Notes: a model not told the origin generated them from the letters alone. Numbered from the stretch's first letter, positions 1-11,226 are shown. The stretch is DNA of 64,000 nt from Solanum dulcamara (GCF_947179165.1 NC_077238.1:48464293-48528292), one strand, 5' to 3'. Program-made: numbers and translations.

Positions 1-210
1 TTAGAACTGCTAGTTGCTAAATTAATAATGGTATGTATCAGAATATCTGACAGGCTCCTTGCTCAGGTGAAAGATTTCATACAGTCATAAACCTAAATAA
101 AAATCTTTCGTATTTCAATTTTATCCTTGTTTGTTACAAGCTTAAGAATATTATTTAAAGCTAGATCTGGATGGTCGCGCGTACTACCTCCATCCTTGTA
201 GATCCTGATT
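1..210 (+). promoter_or_regulatory. EPRV intergenic region fragment (inverted copy)
   Basis: This plus-strand stretch matches the reverse complement of 15183-15400 and 16634-16860, the intergenic region of the two minus-strand EPRV copies. It contains AATAAA at 96-101, a plausible viral poly(A) signal. It ends right after CCTGATT at 210. In the copy at 15183 that sequence is followed by the tRNA-Met primer site, but here RT coding sequence follows directly. The fragment runs off the left edge, so its promoter part is not visible. Confidence 0.75.
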
Positions 211-658
211 GCAATGGATTAGGTATCCTATTCCTAATAAAAGAGATCTATTATCTAGATTATATGATGCCAATATAGTTTCAAAATTTGATTTAAAATC
301 AGGTTATTTGCAAATTCAGATTTTTAAAGAGCATACTTAAAGAATTGCTTTTAATATTTCTTTTGGGAAATATGAATGGAACGTTATGCCTTTTTGTTTG
401 AAAAATGCCCCATCTGAATTTTAGAAAAATTATGATTGATATTTTTAATCTTTATTTGAATTTTATCATTGTTTATATCGATGACATTTTAGTATACTCA
501 GAAACCTTTAAAACTCATATCAAGCATCTTGATATTTCCAAAAATATTGTTATACAAAATGGTTTATTTATATCTAAATCAAAAATGAGTTTGTTTCAAA
601 CTGATGTCCGCTTTCTTGTACATAATATTTGTCAAGGGAAGATTACTCCCATTTAGCT
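211..658 (+). pseudogene. EPRV reverse transcriptase fragment (inverted copy)
   Basis: This is a degenerate fragment of the Caulimoviridae-type RT palm. In the plus frame it shows the SKFDLKSGYLQIQI block (about 279-320), then FGKYEWNVMPF, and the catalytic motif YIDDILVYSETF (about 475-510), so both aspartates survive. The region after the catalytic motif (KSKMSLFQTDVRFL, HNICQGKI) matches 19780-19860 on the minus strand of copy 2. In-frame stops interrupt it near 340 and 421 and it ends at about 655. It begins abruptly after the intergenic fragment, so the movement, coat and protease parts are missing. It is dead virus-derived sequence with no expected function. Confidence 0.85.
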
Positions 659-985
659 ACTCTATAAAAAGCTTTCTAATTTAAATCCTAAACCTATTGG
701 TATTATTGATAATTTTTTAACTGAAAATGATATTTCTGAAATCAATGATCTAAAGATTCGAGGAGAATGAGATAGGTCAATAAGGCATGGTAGATATGCT
801 ACTAAACTAGTCATGATGACTTATTATTATCCTCGTCCTACTCCTCAAGATGTTTAAATTGAGGAAAGATATTGGATTCAAACCAATATTGCTTATAGCA
901 GTGATCAAATTTATGAATGAAATCTTGATGGCCTAACTAATAGACAGGTCTCTATTCTTATGCATCATATACTAATGTATGCTAC
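659..985 (+). pseudogene. EPRV coat-protein N-terminal fragment (inverted copy)
   Basis: The plus-strand reading gives coat-protein N-terminal sequence (NPKPIGIIDNFLTENDISEI, then RYWIQTNIAYSSDQIYE and TNRQVSILMHHILMYAT). It corresponds to the reverse complement of about 26665-27000 in copy 2. Stops are present (for example in GE*DR near 768 and DV*IEE near 856). The left edge is fused to RT sequence, which in a viral genome lies far downstream, so the order is rearranged. The right edge meets sequence of opposite orientation at 985/986. Confidence 0.8.
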
Positions 986-1737
986 TATCCTTTTTATCAA
1001 TGAGATTTTCCAAATCATTTAATGACTTAGATTTAAAATTTGTTATCTCAATAGGATGTTGAATATGAGTGAAAATATTAGTAGCAGCTAATTTGCTTCT
1101 AGAGGTGGATGCAATATCAGTTGCCTTTGTACTCATACTCATGGATTTAACCAAAATAATTAATTCATCAATTTTTTGATCAAGTGAACTAATATGTTCT
1201 CCTATAACTTTAACATAATGACTCAAATAATTGTTTTAAGAAATTAAATTATTTATTTTTTTAATGCTAATTTTAGCAACATCATTATCAATGAATCTTT
1301 GAAAAGCTAAGAAAGTAAGACCCGTATTATTGGGCAAAATACAAGGATTTTGAGGAGGTTAAATTGCTTTAGTAATATTACCTCTTCCATCTCTAAAATT
1401 CCTTTGCTCTAAAACCTTTATGTATAAAGCTAAATAACTGGTTATAAACCATGGAACAAAATACATAATTTGATTATGCAATGCACAAGTTTCATAAAAC
1501 ACTTCAGAAATATTATTTAAATCATTTTGGCTATAAGCCTCAAAATACCAAGTTTTAAAATTGTTCCATTTATTTTGTTAAAATTCCTTTTGAATATGTT
1601 GACGAACTAGAGAACCTGGACTAAACTCAATTTGTGCATTATCATAATTCAAATCTTATTTATGTCAGACCCCTCATTGGGCTCAAAATCCATTTCGGAT
1701 GCAATAGGTTCTATATAAGACAATTTATCAGTAGCTG
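986..1737 (-). pseudogene. EPRV polyprotein linker between movement and coat domains (copy 1)
   Basis: This minus-strand sequence is colinear with 26981-27725 of copy 2. It includes the segment MSHYVKVIGEHISSLDQKID (972-1226 frame), predicted helical and coiled-coil-like and rich in S, I and L. The upstream part reads toward the movement protein. Several frameshifts and stops break it. It ends at 1737 in GTAGC, the target site duplicated by element A, and the virus sequence resumes at 11227 across that insertion. Function in the virus is inferred only from position between the movement and coat domains. Confidence 0.75.
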
Positions 1738-4062
1738 TCATGACCCAAGCCTAGGGCCTAGACGTGACATGGCGAATGAGGAACCCGAAAGTACCTCAAA
1801 CAAGCCTCTTAGCATTCTTTTAGCCTTTCATAGGTAATGATGATAAATAAACAAGCGGAAATCATAATAATAAATCTTCAACTTACATATGTCCAACAAT
1901 ACCTCTAACTATTAGATTTAATGGGGCTAAGACAAGTTCCTAGCTCACCCTCAATCATAATAGAAGAAATGCCATAATAAAATATCTTAACATATCATAA
2001 GCTAGAAAGATAAAGGAGTATTGTTCCCGGAACATGGGAACTCACCAAAAGTAGTCTTCAATGGAATATCAACTAGCCACGTGGAGGAGAACGAGGAGGA
2101 GCACCGATCCCTACATGGTGATATAATGTAGGCAAAAGAGTATGCGTTAGTACTTTGAATGTACTAAGTATGTAAGAATGCATGAACATTGAGGAAATAT
2201 TATAACATTTATGCAATATGGAACATAATGTAATACATGCATAATAAATCATATGTATATCCTTTAAAACATTCATTTTGTGGGAAAATAACCATAACCG
2301 ACATTTAAGACCATGCGAGCTATTACATGGAATCCAACATAACCCCCTATGTTGGCCGGGGAGACTACTTGCCAGGTAGAACTCCGTCAACTTCATTCAT
2401 TTCTTTAACTTTAACTTTAAGGGCTATCTATGAATCCATTAGCCTAAGCCTACAAGGGCTCCTATGTTGGCACACAGTTAATGAGACAAGGGGTTTCTAC
2501 TAGGATTCCCTTACCGAATCCCACCTCAATGCCTCATTTGGTGCTAAGTCAATCCCACGGAATAGTTTAATACTTCAAAATATTCATAGCATATAACTTG
2601 AGAATTCAAACATCATATTTGGTAGAATAGCTCATTAAAACATTTGATAATTCAAATATGCAAGAATTGTCTTTATTGCATAAAGAATTCATCATTCATA
2701 TCATTTCATCATTCTTTCATTTCATAAGAATCCCTTTTTTATCATAGATATTTCTTTCATAAACATTTATTTGGAGTCAAAGCTTTCAAGTCAATCTTTA
2801 TTAAAAACATAGTAAAACTAGGTGGGTTCAAATTACTTTAACTTGCAAATATGTATGTAAATAAATATACATAAATACTTTGAAATCCATTAATTAAAAA
2901 TCATGCTTTAAACAACCCACCATGAATTTCAAGAACCTTTAAATAGATAAATAGAGGAATTACTTGTAAACCATCAATTCATACATATAAAATTATGTTG
3001 CATCAAAATAGACCAATAATCATTAGTTTAACCATGATTCATACTATTAAGTAAAAATAAGAATTACCATAAAAAAATATTACTTGAAATCAAGAGACTT
3101 AATTGAAAGAGTTTTTGGAGTACATGGGTGGAAGAACCCATGGATAAATACACACATAACTTAGAGTAGAGCTTAAAGAAAATAAATATAATTTATCATA
3201 TAATCAAAATAATTTAGACATGAGAGTGGAAGGAATACTCTCATTAAAGCTTTACATACCTGGAAACCGAAGCTTTAGTTGGTACCGAAAGACTTAATGA
3301 ACACTCTTGAGTCCTAGCTTCTCTCCTTGCCGGAACGTTTTGTGTACTACCCGGAGTTTATGAATCACCGGAATAGTATTTCTTCACTACTAAGAACTAA
3401 AACTATATTTGAGAATGTGTAAAGAAGTGTATAGAGAGAAGATTTGCTTGAGAAAGCTTGATGAATAAAATGAGGAAATAAGGTGGGTATTTATAGGTGG
3501 GAAAGAGGGACCTAACAATAAATAAAATAATTATAAAACAAAACTGAAAATTTAGTGGAATATATTGATGTCATGGATGATGTTAAATGGAGGACAATTT
3601 ATGTCATGAGTGATGTCAAATGTATCTAGATCTTTCTATGGTAGGTGAAATGAGTTATTTTTGACAGAATACTCTTTTTGGGAGCTGCGTTTGAATAAGA
3701 TAAATTCCTTATTAGGATTTCGTGTCTTCATAAGAATTGTAGATATGGAAGTCTAATTTCATATCGTTCAAGAATAAACCAATTTGGATAAACCTACAGT
3801 GAGATATAATTTTTCTTCTATAAACACTCATTTTCGTTACAGCATCCTACCTTACAAAGATTAATTTATTTGACCTACTTAACCTCCGAATCTTAAAATA
3901 TGGTCTTCCTAAAAGTTGTAGGTAATGATCTTGCGGTTACTCAGAAATTTGAATCACTCAATTAAGATATTCCTATGAAAGGTTATGACCAAAATATAGA
4001 GGCTATATCATGTTTAGGCAAATATTGAAACATCGTATACAACGTTTTTAGGGGATATTACA
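1738..4062 (-). repeat. 3' LTR of element A (full length)
   Basis: In element orientation it begins TGTAATATCCCC (at 4062) and ends GGGTCATGACA (at 1738), about 2325 bp. Positions 3109-4062 match 10303-11226 of the 5' LTR almost perfectly. Positions 1738-3109 have no partner in the 5' LTR, but resemble the 3' part of the element G LTR (21300-22666), for example around the TACTTAGTACATTCAAAGTA segment. The LTR therefore looks complete here and deleted in the other copy. No gene is present in it. Confidence 0.9.
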
Positions 4063-4077
4063 TTATCTCCCCCTTGG
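4063..4077 (-). other. Polypurine tract of element A
   Basis: The minus strand reads CCAAGGGGGAGATAA immediately before the 3' LTR start. A purine run in this position primes plus-strand DNA synthesis in LTR retrotransposons. It is called from position and composition. Confidence 0.75.
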
Positions 4078-4265
4078 GAACATTCGTCCTCGAATGAGAA
4101 AAGACTTAGCTTGAGTAGAGTAGAGTGTTAACAAACAATCTATCATTAATGCAACAGTGTAATTTAAAATATCGTTTAAAATATATTTCATAATTTTGCA
4201 AGCATATGACAAGAAACGTTGAGATGTAAAGATTTCAAGTAATTGAGCAAGGACAACTTAATACC

Positions 4266-5549
4266 TTAGGATTGGGTAAAGGGGAAAAGATGAGGGTATC
4301 TCTTAATCATATCCGCTTCCGCTTCCCATGTTGCACTTTCTATTTGTTGATTCCTCCAAAGGACTTTAATAGATGCAATTTCTTTGTTCCTCAATCTCTT
4401 AACTTGCCGATCCAAAATTTCCACAGGAACTTCTTCATAGGTCAAGTTTTCTTCAATATTCACTAATCCCATAGGTACAATGGAACTAGTATCACCCACA
4501 TGTTTTTTCAACATAGACAGGTGAAACACCGGATGAACCATGGTCATTTCCAATGGTAATTCCAACTCATATGCAACCTTACCAACACGTCTCACGATTC
4601 TATAAGGCCCTACATATCTAGGGCTCAATTTCCCTTTCTTACCAAATCGAACCACACCTTTCATGGGTGAAACCTTTAGATACACCCAATCGTCCACATT
4701 AAACTCAAGATCCCTTCTTCTAGTGTCAGAATAGGACTTTTGACGACTTTGAGCCGTCTTCAACCTTTCTATTATGATCTTCACCTTCTCTAAAGTATCA
4801 AGTACCAAATCGGGGTCCAACAAGGTCATCTCACCTACTTCGAACCAACCAACTTGTGATCTACATCGTCTCCCATACAAAGCCTCAAACGGTGCCATCT
4901 CAATTTTTGAGTGGTAACTATTATTATAGGCAAACTCGATGAGAGGTAGATGATCATCCCAATTCCCTTTAAACTCCAACACACAAGCCCTTAACATATC
5001 CTCTAGTGTTTGAATCGTCCTTTCGGCTTGCCCATCCGTTTGAGGATGGAATGCTGTGCTCAACTTTACCTTAGTACCGAGGCCTTTTTGAAATGATCTC
5101 CAGAAGTGAGAAGTGAATTGGGTACCACGATCCGAAATAATGGATAATGGCACACCCTTCAACCTCACCAACTCCCGAATATACAACTTGGCATAGTCTT
5201 CGGCACTATAGGAAGTTTTAACCGGTAGGAAGTGAGATGAATTAGTCATTCTATCAACAATTACCCAAATTGAGTCATGACGCTTCCGGGTATAAGGCAA
5301 ACCCACTACAAAATCCATATTCGCATCTTCCCACTTCCAAGTTGGGATTTCAATGTCTTGGGCTAGGCCACCCGGCCTTTGATGTTCGGCATTCACTTGT
5401 TGGCAATTCGTACATTCGGACACAAATCTTGCTATGTACTTCTTCATGCCACCCCACCAATACAACTCTTTTAAGTCTCGGTACATTTTCGTTGAACCGG
5501 GATGAATGGAGTATGTAGAATTATGAGCCTCCATCATGATCAAACTCCT
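4266..5549 (-). pseudogene. Element A integrase with GPY/F module and chromodomain
   Basis: This 425-residue open frame carries the C-terminal pol domains. The zinc-binding HHCC module is visible (HPGSTKMYRDL, then CTNCQQ). The DDE core follows: D in MDFVVGLP, D in SDRGTQF, E in GQAERTIQ, all intact. After it come a GPY/F block (SPRYVGPYRIV) and a C-terminal chromodomain (EILDRQVKRLRNKEIASIK, then WEAEADMIKRYPHLF). In the family the integrase inserts the cDNA and the chromodomain biases insertion to heterochromatin. A nonsense codon at 5547-5549 separates it from the RNase H frame upstream. Neighbouring sequence keeps the same frame, so that stop is a single lesion. Confidence 0.92.
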
Positions 5550-6212
5550 TTAGCCATCAACATTTGGAACACATATCCGACCTTGATAGTATAGTACCCT
5601 ATCTCCCCCTTGGGAAAAGACCTCTATCTTCTTTTCCTTTACCAACTTCTTTAACTCAATAAACTTTGGGTCAAGATCTTGCTTGGATTTAACATCCACC
5701 ACCAAAGAGGATTCAGACCTATTTTGAACAACCATACCCCCATCATTAGTACCACACAACTTCACCCCTAATCTAGCCAATCGGTGAACATCTTTCACCA
5801 ACTCCCTCTTACTTTTATCCACATGGGCCATACTCCCCATAGACACTCTACTAAGTGCATCAGCAACCACATTAGCTTTACCCGGATGATAGTGCATACT
5901 CATGTCATAGTCCTTAAGGAGTTCTAGCCACCTCCTTTGCCTTAGGTTAAGGTCCTTTTGGGTGAACACATACTGAAGACTCTTATGATCAGTATACAGA
6001 TCCACATGCACCCCATAGAGGTAATGCCTCCAAATCTTCAGAGCAAAAACAACGGCCGCCAATTCAAGGTCATGGGTAGGGTAGTTACGCTCATGCACCT
6101 TTAATTGCCTAGAAGCATAGGCTATGACCTTGCCGTTTTGCATTAAGACACAACCTAAACCAATCTTTGAAGCATCACAATAAACTACAAACTCCTCTAA
6201 TCCTTCTGGAGA
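5550..6212 (-). pseudogene. Element A RNase H and integrase linker
   Basis: This is the RNase H of the Ty3/gypsy pol. Motifs include [20 protein letters not shown], then [12 protein letters not shown] and [11 protein letters not shown], with the D and E of the active site visible. It ends with the [12 protein letters not shown] block. RNase H degrades the RNA strand of the RNA-DNA hybrid during reverse transcription. A one-base deletion in the ILTLPEG segment (about 6212) shifts the frame relative to the RT, and the open frame starts at an internal ATG (6143). The linker (to [15 protein letters not shown]) continues toward integrase up to the stop at 5547-5549. Confidence 0.9.
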
Positions 6213-7550
6213 GTCAAAATAGGAGCAGAGGTAAGTCGATCTTTTAAGGTCTGGAAACTCTTCTCACAGTCATCTGTCCATATGAATTTGGATTTCTTTT
6301 GGGTCAGTTTTGTCATAGGAGATGAGATGGAAGAAAAGCCTTTGATGAACCTTCTATAGTACCCGGCTGGACCTAAGAAGCTCCTAATGTCTGAAGGATA
6401 TAATGGTCTAGGCCAATTTTTGACTGCCTCTATTTTCTTAGGATCAACCTTAATCCTATCATCGGATACTACGTGACCAAGTAATGCTACCTTCTTTAAC
6501 CAAAATTCACACTTACTAAATTTTGCAAATAATTGCCTATCCCTCAATGTTTGAAGCACAACTCTCAAGTGATTTTTATGTTCTTCCTCACCCCGAGAGT
6601 AAATTAAAATATCATCAATGAAGACCACCACAAAGGTATCAAGGTAAGGTTTGAACACCCTATTCATCAAGTCCATGAATACTGCCGGTGCATTCGTTAA
6701 CCCAAACCTCATCACCATAAACTCATAGTGACCATACCTTGTTTGGAAGGCCGTTTTGGGAATGTCACACTCCCTCACCCGTAGTTGGTGATAGCCGGAC
6801 CGAAGGTCGATCTTGGAGAAGTGACTTGTCCCTTGCAGTTTATCAAACAAGTCATCTATTCTACGGAGTAGGTACTTGTTCTTAATGGTCATCTTATTTA
6901 ATTGCCGGTAGTCTATGCACATTCGAAGTGACCCATCCTTCTTTCTCACAAATAGAACAGGAGCACCCCATGGAGAAATACTTGGTCTTATGAACCCCTT
7001 CTCTAATAAGTCCTTTAATTGTTCCTTCAACTCTTTCAATTCTGCCGGGGCCATACAGTAAAGAGGAATATAGATAAGTTGGGTATCGGGGAGGAGATTG
7101 ATACCATAATCAACTTCTCTTTCAGGAGGGACACCGGGAAGGTCATCGGAAAAGACATCGGGGAATTCATTAACTATAGGAACTGACTCAAGAGGAGGAC
7201 TTTTGGAGTTGACATCTCTAACCCTCACAATATGGTAAATACATCCCTTAGAAATCATTTTGCGGGCCTTAAGATAAGAAATAAACTGACCCTGCCATTC
7301 AATAACAGGCTCATTTGGAAATTGGAATTTGACTCGACGATTCCTATAATCTATGAAAGCATAAGATGCATGTAACCAATCCATCCCAAGAATGACATCG
7401 AAATCTATCACGTCAAGCTCAATGAGATCACAAAGAATAACTTTATGAAAGATAGACACAAGGCAACCCCTATAGACCTTTCTAGCAATAATTGACTCAC
7501 CAACGGGGGTAGACACCAAATAGGGCTCTAATAACATTTCAGGTAATGAG
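6213..7550 (-). pseudogene. Element A protease C-terminal part and RT, second (downstream) copy
   Basis: This is the downstream unit of a tandem duplication. It starts with [11 protein letters not shown] and the protease C-terminal region ([15 protein letters not shown]), then a complete [33 protein letters not shown], and the intact catalytic motif FIDDILIYS near 6601-6630. It then continues into the normal RT connection ([14 protein letters not shown]). Compared with the upstream unit it lacks 21 bases (seven residues after the EWQ motif). The two copies differ at many positions. The reading frame is continuous with the upstream copy through the junction at about 7551. Confidence 0.9.
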
Positions 7551-8836
7551 ATGGATTTCTTTTGGGTCAGTTTTGTCATAGGAGATGAGATGGAAGAAAA
7601 GCCTTTGATGAACCTTCTATAGTACCCGGCTAGACCTAAGAAGTTCCTAATGTCTGAAGGAGATAATGGTCTAGGCCAATTTTTGACTGCCTCTATTTTC
7701 TTAGGATCAACTTTGATTCTATCACCGGACACTACGTGACCAAGAAATGCTACCTCCTTTAACCAAAATTCACACTTACTAAATTTTGCAAATAATTGTC
7801 TATCCCTCAATGTTTGAAGCACAACTCTCAAGTGATTTTTATGTTCTTCCTCACCCCGAGAGTAAATTAAAATATCATTAATGAAGACTACTACAAAGGT
7901 ATCAAGGTAAGGTTTGAACACCCTATTAATCAAGTCCATAAACACCGTCGGTGCATTCGTCAACCCAAAACTCATCACCACAAACTCATAGTGACCATAC
8001 CTTGTTCGGAAGGCTGTTTTGGGAATGTCACACTCCCTTACCCATAGTTGGTGATAGCCGAACCGAAGGTCGATCTTGGAGAAGTGACTTGCCCCTTGTA
8101 ATTGATCAAACAAGTCATCTATTCTAGGGAGTGGGTACTTGTTCTTAATGGTCATCTTATTTAATTGCCGGTAGTCTATGCACATTCGAAGTGACCCATA
8201 TTTCTTTCTTACAAATAGAACGGGAGCACCCCATGGCGAAATAGATGGTCTTATGAACCCCTTCTCTAACAAGTCCTTTAATTATTCCTTCAGCTCTTTC
8301 AATTCTGTTGGGGCCATGCGGTAAGGAGGAATAGAGATATGTTGGGTATCGGGGAGAAGATCGATACCAAAATCAACTTCCCTTTCAGGAGGGACACCAG
8401 GAAGGTCATTAGGAAAGACATCGGGGAATTTATTGACTATAAGAACTGACTCAAGAGAAGGACTTTTGGAGTTGACATCCCTAACCCTCACAATATGGTA
8501 AATACATCCCTTAGAAATCATTTTGCGAGCCTTAAGATAAGAAATATACTGACCCTTCACCACCGAATCACGACTCTGCCATTCAATAATAGGCTCATTT
8601 GGAAATTGGAACTTGACTCGATGATTCCTACAATCTATGGAAGCATAAGATGCATGTAACCAATCCATCCCAAGAATGACATCGAAATCTATCATGTCAA
8701 GCTCAATGAGATCACAAGGAATAACTTTATGCAAGATAGACACAAGGCAACCCCTATAGACCTTTCTAGTAATAACTGACTCACCAATAGGGGTAGACAC
8801 CAAATAAGGTTCTAATAACATTTCAGGTAAAACATC
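7551..8836 (-). pseudogene. Element A protease C-terminal part and RT, first (upstream) copy
   Basis: This upstream unit spans [11 protein letters not shown] (8836) through the RT block ending TKLTQKKS (7554). The RT catalytic motif reads FINDILIYS, with one catalytic aspartate changed to asparagine (GAT to AAT, near 7877), and LRSGYHQ has become LRFGYHQ. A nonsense codon (CAA to TAA, 8279-8281) lies in the [14 protein letters not shown] linker. Both changes suggest this copy no longer works. A short filler (ATCTCA, encoding IS) joins it to the second copy. It looks like a duplication that was carried through at least one transposition cycle. Confidence 0.88.
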
Positions 8837-10090
8837 AAATCTATTAGCAAGGAATGGAGTAACAAAAGATAAATTTGCACCCGGATCTAATAGTGCATAC
8901 ACATCAAAAGAAAAGACCTTTAACATACCAGTAATGACATTGGGTGCATCCTCAACCTCTTGTCTCCCATGCATGGCGTAAAAGCGGTTGGTGCATTGGA
9001 CACCTCCTTGGACTTGTTGACTATGAGCAATTTGTCCTTGAGTCCTACCACCACCATCTCTACAATCCTTAGCATGGTGGCCCAGCTTGCCACACTTAAA
9101 GCATGCAATGGAGCCGTCTAAGCATTCCCCTTTGTGAGTCCTTCCACACTTCTTGCAAGTGGGGAAAGTTTGAGTAGCAACATTCTCTCTTGGAATCATT
9201 GGTTTACCACTCTTGTCCTTGTTGAACTTTGGAGGAGGAGTATTGGTGGAACCTTGTCCCACAAATTGTTGCCCACCTTGGCCTTTGCCATTATTACCAT
9301 GATCGGACCTTTGAGGGTTAAACCCTCCACCATCCATTCTAGCCTCTTTGAACCCCCTTGATTTCTCTCTAAGCTTCTCTTCTTCGATTTGTTCTGCATA
9401 AGTCATTAACCGAGAGATGTCCATCTCCTTGACCAACATGGCTGTTTTGCACTCCTTGGACACCAAGCTTGAGACACCGGAAATAAACTTGCTCATTCTA
9501 GCTCTTGGGTCGGAGACCATGAAGGGAGCATATTTTGACAACTTAGTGAATTTGAGAGCATACTCCCTCATGCTCATACTCCCTTGATGGAGGTTGATGA
9601 ACTCTTGGATTTTGGCCTCCCTTAGCTCCAATGGGAAGAAGCGATCTACGAAGGCACCTTTAAACTCTTCCCATCCTATCGTCCATATTTCTTCATCCCT
9701 CTCAACAACCCATTGTTCATACCACACTCGAGCCACACCTTTGAGTTAATAGGCCACTAGCTCAGCCTTCTCATTTGGTGGCACACCCATGATAGCCACA
9801 ATCCGGTACACCTCATTAATGAACTCCATAGGGTCCTCATCTAGTTTAGAATCATCGAACTCGGGCTGATTCATCCTTTGGAAATCCCGAATCCTAGAGG
9901 CTGGATTTTGTATTTGGGGAGGAGGAACACCTAAATTCCCTTGGTTGGCTACGACTTGAGCTAACAAAGTAATAACACTGCGAAACTCAGCATGGGTTAC
10001 CCCATCCTCATGATGTTGGGTATTAGAAACCGGAGCAGTTTGGTCCTCATCGTCAACCTTTGCTCTTCGAGGTGGTCTTCCACGATTCAT
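8837..10090 (-). pseudogene. Element A gag and protease N-terminal part
   Basis: The start ATG at 10090 gives MNRGRPPRRAKVDDEDQ. The gag core follows (FQRMNQPEFDDSKLDEDPME, then [27 protein letters not shown]). It ends in two zinc-knuckle-like motifs: [12 protein letters not shown] and a canonical [18 protein letters not shown] (near 9060-9110). The protease begins near 8900 with [12 protein letters not shown], where the usual D-S/T-G triad reads D-P-G, as I have seen in related plant elements. Gag packages the element RNA in virus-like particles. A nonsense codon (CAA to TAA) at 9746-9748 splits it. Confidence 0.9.
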
Positions 10091-10303
10091 TATCTAAAGA
10101 ACACAAAATGGGTTGTTAGTTAAAAGAAAGCTTAGGATGCTCTAAGGCACGACATGAATTTGTAAGAAGTGAAAATTTTCCTAAATGCCTCATAGTCTCT
10201 TATTCATAATTGTGGCGCACTTCACAACCATGAACAAGAACCTATTCGACGCGGTATGTTGGACTTCCAAGGATCATTCAAAACCTCGGGCTTTGATACC
10301 AAG
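10091..10303 (-). other. Element A leader and tRNA-Met primer binding site
   Basis: The minus strand reads ACTTGGTATCAAAGCC at about 10289-10303. This matches the complement of the 3' end of initiator tRNA-Met that primes most plant gypsy elements. About 200 bases of non-coding leader separate it from the gag ATG. The primer site abuts LTR sequence that in the other LTR lies 1.37 kb from the LTR end. Confidence 0.88.
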
Positions 10304-11226
10304 TTTTTGGAGTACATGGGTGGAAGAACCCATGGATAAATACACACATAACTTAGAGTAGAGCTTAAAGAAAATAAATATAATTTATCATATAATCAAA
10401 ATAATTTAAACATGAGAGTGGAAGGAATACTCTCATTAAAGCTTTACATACCTGGAAACCGAAGCTTTAGTTGGTACCGAAAGACTTAATGAACACTCTT
10501 GAGTCCTAGCTTCTCTCCTTGCCGGAATGTTTTGTGTACTACCCGGAGTTTATGAATCACCGGAATAGTATTTCTTCACTACTAAGAACTAAAACTATAT
10601 TTGAGAATGTGTAAAGAAGTGTATAGAGAGAAGATTTGCTTGAGAAAGCTTGATGAATAAAATGAGGAAATAAGGTGGGTATTTATAGGTGGGAAAGAGG
10701 GACCTAACAATAAATAAAATAATTATAAAACAAAACTGAAAATTTAGTGGAATATATTGATGTCATGGATGATGTTAAATGGAGGACAATTTATGTCATG
10801 AGTGATGTCAAATGTATCTAGATCTTTCTATGGTAGGTGAAATGAGTTATTTTTGACAGAATACTCTTTTTGGGAGCTGCGTTTGAATAAGATAAATTCC
10901 TTATTAGGATTTCGTGTCTTCATAAGAATTGTAGTTATGGAAGTCTAATTTCATATCGTTCAAGAATAAACCAATTTGGATAAACCTACAGTGAGATATA
11001 ATTTTTCTTCTATAAACACTCATTTTCGTTACAGCATCCTACTTAACCTCCGAATCTTAAAATATGGTCTTCCTAAAAGTTGTAGGTAATGATCTTGCGG
11101 TTACTCAGAAATTTGAATCACTCAATTAAGATATTACTATGAAAGGTTATGACCAAAATATAGAGGCTATATCATGTTTAGGCAAATATTGAAACATCGT
11201 ATACAACGTTTTTAGGGGATGTTACA
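10303..11226 (-). repeat. 5' LTR of element A, internally truncated
   Basis: This 924-bp LTR begins TGTAACATCCCC (at 11226) and matches 3109-4062 of the other LTR, with only about six visible substitutions. It lacks the equivalent of 1738-3109, so the whole downstream part of the LTR up to the primer site is missing. It also lacks 28 bases present at about 3853-3880, lost between two CCTAC repeats. Transcription from this LTR would be abnormal if its R-U5 part lay in the deleted segment. Confidence 0.9.

Larger units (their letters stand above)
1738..11226 (-). mobile_element. Element A: nearly complete Ty3/gypsy chromovirus inserted in EPRV
   Basis: This minus-strand LTR retrotransposon is 9489 bp long and flanked by a 5-bp target-site duplication GTAGC (1733-1737 and 11227-11231). 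The empty site is seen once in the other virus copy at about 27732. The order is 3' LTR, polypurine tract, chromodomain, integrase, RNase H, a doubled protease-RT block, gag, tRNA-Met primer site and a shortened 5' LTR. The chromodomain at the integrase C terminus suggests the Tekay/Del lineage. Nonsense codons at 5547-5549, 8279-8281 and 9746-9748 and a frameshift near 6212 disable it. The shared parts of the two LTRs differ at only a handful of sites, so insertion looks recent. Confidence 0.93.

Noticed and set aside
9134..9361. Plus-strand frame of 75 codons
   Set aside because: Antisense shadow of element A gag.
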